Source: Pterobdella sp. o SKG-2022
Lineage: Eukaryota > Annelida > Clitellata > Hirudinida > Piscicolidae
Assembly (NCBI GenBank): GCA_964035795.1
Contig: OZ038321.1
Location: 17,375,548-17,439,547 of the forward strand
Length of the DNA: 64,000 nucleotides
Direction of reading: 5' to 3'
Made by a program: the position numbers and the translations under genes. The notes under the pieces were generated by a model, which worked only from the letters and a program-made list of their open reading frames with translations, did no database searches and was not told where the DNA came from. Positions 1 through 13,400 of this stretch are shown piece after piece (within the stretch, counting starts at the first letter, position 1; each line of letters starts with the position of its first letter).

Positions 1-1465
1 GGAAGCGAGTCGAGTTTATTGGAGACCTCTATGGAATCGTGGTTGATTTTTTGGATATGCTGCAGTATTGACGCTGTTTTCTCCATCTGCATCTCCACCA
101 GAAATTGAACACATCTGTGCAATATTTTATGCTAACAAAAAAAGTATATATAGCAAACTACCTAAGACCATGTTTGCATATATTATTGAAAATAGACCAA
201 TGTAGCCTTAAAGTACAATACTATAATAGAATAAAAACTAAATGAAAATTATACATATTATGATAAAAATAGTTAAAATGAATGAAAAAATTACTAAAAC
301 GCCCAAAAAATCATAGACCTAATAGTGTCAAGCACCTGAATGAACACAGATACCCTTTAAATAACATGACGTCAAGCCCACTAACGCGGTCTGTCGAGAG
401 ATGTGCAAAAGGCTTTCCTGCATGGGCAACTGAGTGGGGTTGCGCATGATCCCCGGTGCAAATATCGTTGCCAAGTTTTCTGCCGTCATGAGGTTTGAAG
501 CGCCTTGCAAGGCGATTCTGACGGTCATGTAATTGATAATTAATAAGTTGTATAATGAGTTTGCACTTATCAAAAATTAGTTTTTTCTTGAATATATTCA
601 TCGAATCTCAATAATTGATGATAATCGACAATGATCAAAAAGATGGCATAGAGGAAAAAAGATAGAGCAGAGACTTGGCAAGGTGGAAGATAAGCCTCTC
701 AAGGAAGTCTCGATTGACCTGGGGCATCTTGTCTACTAGGGCACACAATGCTTCCCTTCTCTCTATGCCACTCTCTATGTCTTCATTGGGTGTTGTTTAT
801 TAGTCAATTTGAAGTTTTGAATAATATTATTAATGAAAATTGAAGCTAATGAATATTATAAAAATTTGAAAACTATTACTTAGTCAATTAAAAAAAACAA
901 AAAACATTCCAAAATATTATGAGACAGACAAAAGAAAATGACAAGACAAAAAGATTTGAGACAAATGGACTCGTACCAGAGGTTCTGAGAAAATCATGGT
1001 AGAGGGCAAAGGTCATGAGGGGTTCAGGCATGTCTCTGAAGAAGGCCTTGAAGACTGAGGTCAAAACGTGTATGCCCCATTTGTTGAAGTTTATGTCTTG
1101 GTCTGTTGGAAAAACAAATTTTCAACTATTACTTAAAACTCTGAGTTCTGTCATGAAAAAAAAATATTTGAAAAGCATACCAGAATTTATATCAGATATG
1201 AGTTGTTTTACATCGGAACCTCTACCATTCTTCCTGTATATGCCCTCAGTGTAGAGTCCCTCCATCTCTATGTTGTTCATCAGCCTCTCTATCACCGGGT
1301 GGATCTTGTATCCTGCAAACACATCAAAATTATAGCCGTATCTTTTTTGATAACACCGTGTAGCTAAAAATTGTAGACTAGTACAAAACGCCATAAAGTC
1401 TAGGTACCGTCAGGTGAGTTTTGCATGAGAATGTTCAGTGGACAACCAATGAGTGAATGACCAAG
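1..1465 (-). other. MYO9: Myosin IX RhoGAP domain, C-terminus off window
   Basis: Exons 1465-1408, 1312-1181, 1102-977, 780-675, 517-371 and 114-1. The arginine finger lies in [12 protein letters not shown], the second invariant region reads [15 protein letters not shown], and the Asn-containing segment reads [14 protein letters not shown]. All catalytic landmarks of a Rho GTPase-activating domain are therefore intact. The 517-371 to 114-1 junction restores [14 protein letters not shown], matching the vertebrate order. The final exon is open to base 1. Confidence 0.9.
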
Positions 1466-4400
1466 CTGTATCAATGAAACATTTGTGAAGTGGTTATAAA
1501 TATTTTATGAAATATATGAAAACAAAGATGTGTAACATTTCTTAATTAATGATGAAATTATGTCGAAATCAAAAGGGTAAGATCAGCCTGCAAAAATATA
1601 ACTTCTCTCTTTAACAAAAGTATCTGATTTTTTTATACATTCTACGTCCTATTTATTGAAAATATTAAGTAAAATTGGAAATATAAAAAGCAAGGAACAT
1701 ACCCTAGCAGCTAATGCTATATCATCGGTAACTCCTGCGCACTTTTGTGTCAACTTGCTAGCACACTTCTTATGGATCGTGAACTTACATACTGCATAAT
1801 TATATTAATTAAAACCTATTAACCTCCCTTCAATATTAAAAAAAAACTTAATTTTATACGTATTAAAGAATCTATCAATGATCTGATAATCTTTTACTGA
1901 ACTATAAATCTATATACCTCCCCCCCCCCTAACAAAAGCATAAAGCACCAACTTTTGCACGTGTATCCCTTCTCCAGCACCCACAGCTTGCTGGAGCATG
2001 ATTCACAGAATGTGGCGATGCTGAATTGAATGAGTATGAACTGGTGGTCCAAGTGGTTCTGAAGGGAGAATTTGTGGGGTCTACTTGCAACATATCAACT
2101 TTCTACTTGTATTGACTTTTTCAAATTTTGGGATTTTATCTATTAATAATTTCAGAATAATTTGAAAAAACTGAAGTTTTAAGTTGCATACGAATGTGTT
2201 TTGTTTCTTTTTGTTCTTGTGTCTGTTCTTGAACTTGATCTCAGGAAGCTCCTTGTTTTCTTTCTTGCGCATAAATTCGTCCAAAAAACCTCTGCGCATT
2301 CAATATCAATTGCTTTAGAAACATATTAAAAAAATTCTTTAAAGATGAAAAAATAGATGGATTGATATACAAACCTGAAAGGGTTGATAAGAACTGTGTT
2401 ATCAGGTACCGTTTCGTAATTCCTACTCTTGGCTTTGAGAATCTCTTCAGCCATCTTCATCAGCCTTTCATAACTGTAGGCATACTCAGTTTCCGTGGCC
2501 TGGCGGTGATGAATGTCCAAGCAATAACTAGATGACTCACCAATATTTTAACATTATAATTAAATACTATTTTATGGAAAATAGTTTATATTCTGAATGA
2601 TTCGAGAATGTATTGTTGGTCGCATAAACACAGACTTAACAATAAAGACCTTTTTAGCGGTAGAGATCTGAGTGAGGATGTATGAATGGAACTCGTGTAA
2701 CGTGGCTTTGAACAATTCGTCTGCTATGCTGTCTTTGTTTCCTCTCTCTTTCTTCAACTTATCTGTATATATCACCTGATGAAATATACTTTATATTCTT
2801 TAAATCTAAATCAAAGTTTTTTCTTTTAATACTCGTTTAAGTATTATCATTGAAATTATCAAAATCTTTTAAAAAATGTATTTTGATTACTCATTTCATC
2901 TTGTCACAAACGTTGGGGAAACAATATAAAAACCTTTTGAGAAAGATACTGCTCGAGTTGTTGAAGCTGCTTAAGATTTTCTACCACCAAGTCCAACGGA
3001 TATTTCCATTGAGCTGTGCTGGAAACCGTCCAAGTTTGGTTTTCTTGGTTTTGTGTTGAAGTTTGTTGTAGATTCGAATGAATTTTTTTCTTGAAAGAAT
3101 GCTTTTTATGTTTGAATACGCTTTGCTTTGAATCATCTGTTTTTTTGATCATTTTATAAACAATTCGGCTGTTTGCCTGTAAGACTGTAATGAATAAAAG
3201 TTACCACAAAATATACCCACCTGAATAATGTGATTCAAGCTTTTTACCGAAGTTGAAGATCTCACTATCGCTTGAATCCTTGCTGTGAAAGATATCAGAA
3301 CCCACAAGTTGTTTCAACTTCTTTTTCTTACTTGATAAAGGCGTTTTGCTCTGAGACTTGGTTTGCATATACTTATTATTTTGTTCTTTCGATGTATCTT
3401 GTTGAGTGATGATCTGACTAATTAGAACTGAGGTATCTTTATCATCCTCCTCATCATCATCTTCATCTATTGACAATATTCTCACTTCATAATCCAATGA
3501 TGTTCGAGGCTGCTTTGAATTTATAATGGAAATCATATGATACAAAATGAAAAAAAATGAGTTGATTCATGGCATAACAATAAGATATCAAGTATATGTG
3601 AATCATGAAAAGACAATAATGTTTAAATCTTTCAATAAGACGAAGCTTTTCGCCATATTTTATATATTATCATCAAATAACTAATTTAGGATTCTACACT
3701 AGTTACCTGATGTTGATATAGAAAAAATATCAAAAAGCTTCAACTCAATAAAAATTTAAATACTGTCGTTTTTCATGATTCACATTTTGGAAGCTAATTA
3801 TTTACAAAATTATATATACAAATGATGATATAAAACAGAAGTCAAACCTCTTCAGCCTCGGACAAATCATTAAAAGCATCTTCAATAGCCAGAGGAGCCT
3901 TGAGACTTTTCTCTTTAAAGGTGCCCGACCAAGGCAACGTTTTGGGCCCCTCCTCTTCAAGCTCAATTTTCGCCATAATGTTGTCTACTCGTAACTAACA
4001 TCAAGGTTGTGAAAAATGATACAATTGATAAACTTAACATTTAATTATAATATAAGAACTTTATTATGATGATTTTAACCCAGTGAGTTTCAAAATGAGA
4101 AAAAAATTTGAACGTTAGAAATTCCACGATAAAGATGATGATAAATAAGAATTTATATTTAGATACATTAGTTGAAAGACACCTCAATGTCCTCAGGCCC
4201 AGGTTGCGAAGAAACTGAAGAATTTCTGTGATTAAATAATTAAAACTGATAAATATATTGCAAATTGAGTAAATCTGGCCACCTTCAGTATAGTGGGAAT
4301 AAAACTGCATCTAAAATCTTGCTATTTATTTATCTGAATATGTAGCTAAGAATATAGAAAGAGTAAATACCAAAAAACTCCAAAATATATTGTGTAAAAG

Positions 4401-7400
4401 TACATATACCTCGAAATGATAAAATGTTAGACACCCTTATATTTAAAATAAACTATAATTTTACTTGGATTGAATCTTATCATAAAACCCTTACTTTCTT
4501 TTATTTTCGTTGTTTTTGACATCATCCCCATTGAAAGGTTTAGCTAGAGAATGTTTTGAGATGTCTTCACAACTTGTATTAACTTCAAAGCTTTTCTGCT
4601 TTTCAGCCTCTGCTTTGGTTAAATGCTTGACAGGTATAGTGATAACCTTTGACACTGGAGTTTTTTGTTGGATTTTTATTGGTATAACATTCACTGCTTG
4701 GTTCTTTTTTTCTCGAGAGTTTTCGAGACTTGGAGCATCACAGACGTCTTCGGTACTTCTAGCAGTATATTTCCAATCATTATTTTTCGTTTGAGATTTA
4801 TAATTGCTGAACTTGGGAGTATAATTAGTGCTGCATAAATTATATGTTAAGATTTTTGAATTATCAATTTTGTTAGTTGCATTGTTATTATTTAAATCTT
4901 CTTTGAAATCGAATAGTTGGTTACGGGTCTTCACATGTGTAGTTAATGAATTTTGCAACTTCGGACTGATGTAGGTGGTTAGATTTTCCTTACTTCTGCA
5001 AAATTTTATCATTTTGAGTAATAATTTAAAATGTCGAATAACAAAATTCAACAGATACAATAAAACTGTATGATATTCATTAACAGTTATTAAATACTCT
5101 GATAACAAACATAGTACGAACCTGTGAACAAAAGATTGGTGGAGTCTTTTCAGGTTTTCCTCATTGCTTGACACAAAATTATCATTTGAGCAGGTTTTCC
5201 TCGGAAGATATTTATCTAAAGACTTATCTTGTTTATTAAAATCCTGGTCTATGTTCGATAAACTATTGAAGTTAACATTCGTTTTAATTTTTGCGTGTTG
5301 TAATGAATGGTTAAGATTGTCTTGAACTTTGTAAGACCTTTCTAGTGATATATCATCAACCACCTGATAATTATTGACTAATACAGCATTGTTTTTCGAT
5401 TCATAAATTTTTGCATTATTTTTATAATTTTCCACTTCAACTTTGATCTCTGTTTTGGCATGGTTATATTGGAATAATCGATTGTAAGGATAACTATCCT
5501 TGCGGGGAATGCTTCTATCATCTCCATTGTTACTTGCAAATTTATCTAAATCATCACTACTAAAACTTTTTTCCTCTTTTTTTACAGCTTTTTTTCTGGA
5601 CATGATAGGAGATTTGTTGTTTCTCTTTAAAGAAATGTCTTTCATTTTTATAATATCGGGGTGGTCTTCCTCTTGCAATATATGGTAACTCCCATTCACA
5701 TCATCGGATATAGGACTTTCACTTGTTTCAATCCTATTCTTACATGACCTTTAAATAGATATGTATTTATAGATGTTCATCTAATGATTCTGAAGTTTTT
5801 ATTGAATTAAAATTTCTTGAATGTTAATTCACCTCCTATTTTGGAGAAGTGACTTTGGACAATTTTGGGCTACACTGGAAAAAGCCAAATATCGTTGTCT
5901 GAAAAATTTATATGCTAACTAATAAAAGTGAAAACCAGGTTTGAAGTTGAATAGAACTCGAAGAAATTTTATGATGTTTGATTGATTGGGATCGAGTATT
6001 TTCATTATAGGTAAACATTTGAATTGACGATAGAAACTATTTAAATAAACTGGCTTGATCAACAACAACTACCTCGTCACAGCCATCCTGTACCAGCGTT
6101 GAATTATGAGAACTGCATTTTTCATAACATAGAATCGTTTAAATGTCAAGTAGCCTCGTGAAGCGGTCTGTCAAAAAATATAAGACCACATCAGCTACAT
6201 CTCACATGAATCAGTAATCTTTAAAAAAAATTTTGAAAAAAATCTTAAATCCTCATCATCATCGTTTATGTCCGTTTCCATGCAAGAATATCTATATGAA
6301 TTGGAAAAAAAAAGTCGAACTTGTATGACGACAGCAGCCCGCTTGATTTTGAGGAAAGTGTGTCTGATGTATCTGGCCCTCATCCACCTCTGTAGTAGAA
6401 TCACCCTGCTCATAAGACTCTCGTGCAGCATCTCATCTAACACCAATTTCTCATACTCCTTCAAAAACACCTTGTACAAGTAGATAAGTACTAAATAAAA
6501 TAGTTCGGATGAAACTTTCTATAAACTCAAAATTGATTCAAAATGATTAGAAAACTAGTCACAAATTGAAAAATATGTTTGAGCAAAATCACCTTAGTTT
6601 TTCCGATCTGGAAATTATTTTCATTGAAGTCCAAAGAAGTCAAAAACTTTTCCACATCCTCCTTAGTACTCTCCCTCCCCTTTGGCAACAAGATATGGTA
6701 GCACAACACAAAGTCCTGGTGGGTTATTAAACCAATGTAGAAGAGTGATTTGAAAAAGCCTTAATGTCTATAAAGAATTCAAACCCACGTCAATAACATA
6801 AAAGATTGAACTATATTTTTTAGGTCGATAACGTAGAAATTTTAAATGTCCATCTTAATTATTCCGACTGAAAATGAATTACAAATAATGACAGATGTTA
6901 ATTTTTAAAACTCAAACTTTGAGACTATTTTTAACTATTATTGCATATAATCTACTAATGGTTAGATAATTCATTAGTTTTATCAACTAAATTCTTTATG
7001 ACGTTGTGACCATATATTTGTGGTTAACTTCATATTTTCATTTTGTACGTTCTCGAATAAATATTCATTAATTAAATAATAAAATTTCAATGTATATTTG
7101 AAAATAAAATTATAAAAACTGAATTATCTTTCATTATTAATCTTCCAAATTTTTAAAATCAAATAGTTCTACAAAAATATGAATAAAATAAAGCAATTAA
7201 AGTAATATACAAAAAACTAATTTTAAGCCAAATCTGGCGCATTACGCGACTTGAGAATGATTTCATCATGGGAACATGAGTCTAATTAATATTAATAAAT
7301 GATAACACGAACACTAAAAAGGGAGCGGTAGTTATAGCCAGACTGTCTGATCTTCACAGTGGCCAACATCCCCGTGTATCTCAGCTGCCTCTGCACAAAC

Positions 7401-10400
7401 TCTTCATCAAACAATTTTGCTACCTACCAAATAACAGGATTTTAATAGCATTGGTTTGAGAACATATCGAAGATACATCAATGGCAGAGCTTTTGATATG
7501 TTTGAATACAAAATGTTGATTTTTTATGAATGCTTTAGAAATAAAAAAAGAAATTCTATATGGAATCTGTAGCAAGTGCTTTGAGCTCTGAAAAAAATGC
7601 GATATAAAAGATCAATTCACGATTGTTTAAAATGCTTTCAAAAACCAGTCATTTTATAACAATTTTATATTAGCAAACCTTTTGAACGTTGGACTTGATG
7701 CACCTGATGAAGAAAGGAGTGGCTTGGTTGAGGGTCTCTGTCAGTTGTCCCAAGGAGTTCTGTAAGCATTAACATATAAAGAGTGCTAGCATTAACTCTT
7801 GTAATTTATATTCTATTAAAAAGTACTCAAAGTAATTAGCCATTGAGCTAATGAAAGAGATGAAAATACATGAAACTGGGCTGAAGTGCTGGGAGGCTTG
7901 TTCTTCGACTTGCTGTTTTTCCCTGTCAAAGGGAGCTTTGTGCTAGCCACACTCTGCAGGCCTTTCACTTCTCGCATGTGCTGAGTTTTCAAAAGTGGTT
8001 TTCACTAACATATACAATGATTAAGCAATTAAGTTTCATCAAGCAATTGATAACTTAATGGTTTCTTGAATATAATGTTCACTCAGTTTTAAAGTGAAAG
8101 TTTTCATAATGGAAGAATAATTACTCAAAAAATAAAAATTGTGTTTTTCGGTACCTTGACAAGATCGATTCTCGGCTTGAAAAAACGATTTTTCCTGAAA
8201 TAAAGATAATATAAAATTATAAATGATGAATCCATATTTTCATCAGTATGAGTTTAACTAATTGGCATTCCTTACATATTTTCTATAATGTGTAAGTCAA
8301 TAATAATTACATAAATGCGAAGTTAGTTAATAGTGAGTGAATAATAAAGTCAATTATGATAGTTCCTGTACTTTAATGTAGCAATTATTGAATAAATTGT
8401 TTATAGTGAAGAAACAATAACTTATTCGGATTATATCGCTAAGCTATATATTTTATAACACAATTAATAATTTTAGAACTAATGAAACATGAAAAACAAA
8501 AACAGAGTGTTAGAAGCATAATAATATTAAGCGATGAAAAAACCATAAGCAAAAACTAAATAAACGTAGAAATAAGGTTAACTTGACAGACTTGAGGACA
8601 GAAGTGAAATACTGCTGATTCTGTAATTTAGTTGTTTCCAAAGATTGCAGATGATATGTAGAATTCATAGGGCTTGTATTATGGTTTTGATATCTATGCG
8701 AAACACTACCATTTTCAACTGTTCTTCTATGACTAGAAATATTCTGGTGAGCTTTATCAAGATAAAGAGAGCAAACGCTTTTGTATGAATGCTTTGATGA
8801 ACTGTGATAAGGAAGATGATTATTAGATGTTTCCAGCTTTGCATCATTAACCTCCACTGCATGTCTTTCAGATAAAGAGGCGTTGGCCTGCTGAATACTG
8901 CAAGCTTTAGCCGAGTTGTTGGTGTTTTTTTGGTGAACATGAGAGAAAATGGGGACATAATGATGCTCTTTTTCACTCTGGTAGCAAGCATAACTGCTAA
9001 TTTTGCTGTGATTGTTTGTAATGACTTTATCATTTGAATTAATTTGAACATTGCTTAAGTTGTTGAAATTAGGATACACTTTGTATTTGACGTTTTTAAA
9101 CTTGGCATTTCCATTATGATATATGTTTTTAATGGAGTGTGGTGGGAAGACTGGTGTGTTTCCAAGAGACAATCTACGCACAAAACAATTTTAAGCTTGA
9201 AAGTTCAGATGATATTAAGAGCAATCAAAATATATTGTGAATTACAAATTATAAGTGTACAAAATTTTAAAATAATGAAATAGAAATTGCGTAGTGAAAC
9301 AAGATGAGTTCATAATTATGCAATCGGTTGCTACTAATAGTGACAGAATCAAATGTTTATTTTAAATTAACTAAACTTTAAGATCCAAAGCATATATTTT
9401 CTACTAAAAAAACATAAAAGTTTTGTTATGCAAGTTAAATTATCTGAACACAAGACAATAATAACATTAGTATGAAAGCACTGGTTAAGAAGACAAGCGC
9501 ACAGTAAATGAAATACTAAGACATGCAGTAGCTAAACACATCATTTGAACTTATTTGAACCTGTGAGTGTCCAAAGACCTTTTCACTGGGTTTCTGAAAG
9601 AAACCTGACTCACCTTGTAACACTCTGCAAAACCACAAAATTAAATTCAAGTTTTTTTAAGATTAATTTAAAAAAGATGAGCATATATATTCAAATGAAA
9701 ACACTTTTTAGAGTTTATTTTATTCCATGAAGCTTTCTGTAAGATGAACTTACATTATCAAGTAAATTTATATAAAATATTTTCTTTTATCAGAAATATA
9801 CAGATTATAATAAACCACGTCACATTTAATTTTATAAACTACCCTTGGCAACAGTAGAACCTATATATAGCATTCGATTACCTGATTGCAAAACGGCATG
9901 AATGAAATGATAATATTTACTTAAACTCCTCGCTTATCCCATTATTCAGACAAATATTTTGAATTGAACTTCATCGATATATGATATATTGTCATGCTAC
10001 CTCCATTTCCTCGCTGGCACTGAGCACCAGCCTCCTTGAATGCCCAACACGCCTTCAACACCACACGTAACAACGACCATCTCAGTGTTGCCATAGGGTT
10101 TTGTCCTGTGATTATGTTAACAAAGTTTAACTTGTTATTTTAATTTATTCTATCGAGTACTAAGAATTTCAATTTTTTCACATGAATGATTGCATTAGTC
10201 ATCAAAGAATTTGATACCAATGATTTCTCTGACAAAGAGACATTTGGAGTTCTTGAGCATCGACATCACGTCGGCTCTCATCAAGTCTATGTTCTTTTCC
10301 CTGAATTCCTGTTCGTTGAGAAATTTTGAACCAATTTAATTTTACTTTAACTTTTAAGAAAAGTCACACATTTAACCACGCAAAACTTAAATAGCGATTT

Positions 10401-13400
10401 GTTTGAACAGAAAATCAGAAACAAGTGCTCCTACCTTGATTTGGTACTTGACTTTGCCTGCATAATGCACAATACTGAAAATGTTTTCTTTAAGCTGAGG
10501 CACTTCATAGTACTTGTTCCTTCGATGACTGTCATGGAACTTTGCTAAAAGAGTTTCATTTGTCGCTCCTGGAAAACTGGGTATAGAAATGCATTTTAAA
10601 TATTTTTGAGTTTAATTGTGTCCATATTCAATAATACAAGTATGACGTACAAGTATAAATAAAAAAAGGTTTATTTTTAATTTTTAAACACTGAAAAATT
10701 ATACAAACTTTGATTCTTCATCTAAAAGATGTAAAAGACCAGAGGGTTTTTTATTGAAGAGGTCAAGACAAGCAGTATTATCGATATACTCAATATTCCT
10801 CCATACAATTCCTTCTTTCTTATACTCCTCCTGTTCAAGCTTGAAGATGTGTTGGTTGAAATAAAAATGCAAATTTTCATTAGCGTAATTGATGCAGAAC
10901 TGCTCAAAAGAATTCGTCTGGAAATCCTCGAAGCCGAATATGTCCAGTACTCCTATACACATACCCTGCAGGCCATTTTAATGCAATTAGTTTTGAATAA
11001 AATACTGTATAAACATATTAAAATTTAAAAATCGTGACAATTAAAAACGGAAGTAATTATAATTTTTTAACATCAGAGTAAGAAAAGTATATAATATTAA
11101 CCTTATGTTTTTTGGCATCGTGTCTAGACAAGAGAATAGCGTTGATTTGAAAGACAATCCAGTTGAATAAGGCACTATACAGACATTTGGCCGTGGTGTT
11201 GCACGTACTCACAACCTTCAAAGTAATTATTTTTTGAGTATTTAAAAAATATTTATGAGAAGTATATTTCAAAATGAATATAAAGAACCTCTTCTAGCTT
11301 GTTACTCATCACCACCACTTCCCCTCCAGCCATCGTCTTCCTCTTCATCAATGCCTCCAACAAGGCTGATTCCGACACCTTTAACAGTGAAAATTTGATA
11401 TTTCAAAAATATTTGAACATATATTAGATTATAGTGATTCATAGGAATTTCGTTTGTGTAATAAAAAAATATATAAACCGGTAAAAATAGAAAAAATTGT
11501 GGATTTTATAAACATTTAACGTTTTCCCGATGTTCCTTCATGTGGATAAGTAACAAATTCTATTTTCATCATCAAGCTATGTTGATTCTTAATTTTTAAT
11601 AAAAAACTTGTCCTAGCAATCTAATTTGATGAGAGCTAATTCATGAAATAATCCGTGTAGACCTCTTCAAGAAATAAATATCTTGAAAAATAATATATTT
11701 GAAACCAAATGGTTCCTGGAGAACAAGGAAGGGTTGTTTTTTTTGTACCCTAAAAGTTATAATAATTAGCAATTATACTAGCTAGCAGGAATAAGCATTG
11801 GAGCGCGAAGTTGGTGCCTTTACAGTCATGCCCAAAACAAATTTAGGTCTTTACACAAGCTAAGTTGGAAGTAAATAATTTAGTCTTTCTTAATATCCGA
11901 ATACCTACTCCAACAAAACAGTAAACCGCATGTATAACTAAATATGCTATGTAGTTCAGTCTTTGAGAGACACCATATGTTTTGATAAATTTGATAAATA
12001 TGAATTCATTAAAATATACTTCTTGATTCATAAGAAATTTCTTAAAAGAACATGTAAAAAACTGTTAATCAACTAAAATTTTCGATAAGTTCAACCTTAT
12101 GATAACTCATCAGAGTAGTTCAGCCAAATACTTAGACTCAAAAAAATTGAAAAGCTAAACAACTATCGTGTAAAAAAATAGCAAACCTTGAGGAGATGGC
12201 ACACGATCTTCACTTCATGCATGTTCCTTACTGCCACATATTCGTCAAAGTAATTGCTCTCTGTTCTCTGTGTTATCAACATGCTTTTATATAGTCCAAA
12301 TTTGCATATCTATTCTTTATATATCTTCCTGCGTTTTAACTTCTTGATGTTTGAAAATTTTTATTATTTAAAAATATTTTAATATTAATGAACCTTTTTG
12401 AATTGAATGTTGCCAAGATGCAAAATAGCTGAGAGAACTAAATATAGCCTGTATTTAAAAATATAAATTAATTCAAATAGTTGATAAAGAAATATTTATA
12501 TTAACAAAAATAAATTACATAAATAAATTCTTCGTCTACAAAAAAAGCGCTTCATAAATACTACATTACATTCATCAACATGAAAAAATGACGTTAAAAA
12601 TTTATGATTACATAAGATGTTTAAAATCGCCTTCATGGCACACTGCCCAATGATGAAACCAAAACGAACCTCTCTTGTACTTCTTGATAAAATCCCACTG
12701 CATACATGGCGCTTTTGAGGCGTTCAAACTCCTTGGCTTCTTTGTGCATCCCTTTGCTCGGCACTGGTGATACCCCTTGCTGATATTAATTAACACACTT
12801 TAAAACGAATATTTCAGCAGTGTATTACAAAAACTTGTAAACAATAAATAAAAGTTCGTTCGATAAAACAAAAAAAACGATATACATAATGAGAACGGAT
12901 TTATAAAATATAGGAGAGAAACAAGCGATAATTGAAATAAGCTCATAAACCTGGTTGAGATAATAAAAATCATCCGGCTTTCGTAGATATAACTTTTCTT
13001 TGAGGTTTGCTGAAGCGCCCGCCAATAAGTAATAAAACACGTGGTAATTTCTGTATCAAACGATTATACAATTACTAGGCATCCAGGCCTAGGTTGCGTG
13101 ATAAATAATGCAATAATATTGTCACAACATGTAAAAAATAAATGACACAATTTAGTAGTAGACAATTTTACATTGTTAACCAAAAGCTTGGTATTTTTTA
13201 AATAAAAAGACTTTAGTAATTTTTTATTAAGTAGTTAAAATAGTTCCATTATGTAATTGCTGAAACTGATATAACTACGTGATATGACGCATAAAATAGT
13301 GCGACCTTTCATTTTCAGGTTGAGACACAATTCTTGACATCTCCAGCAAATACTTTTCAACCACAGCTCTACAGTGTTTCGGAAATTAAAATCATTAATC

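Noticed and set aside
4996..5121. Continuous reading through 4996-5121 as part of the myosin linker
   Set aside because: Although open, it has a strong donor and acceptor and encodes a hydrophobic stretch ([15 protein letters not shown]) unlike the polar linker; treated as an intron.
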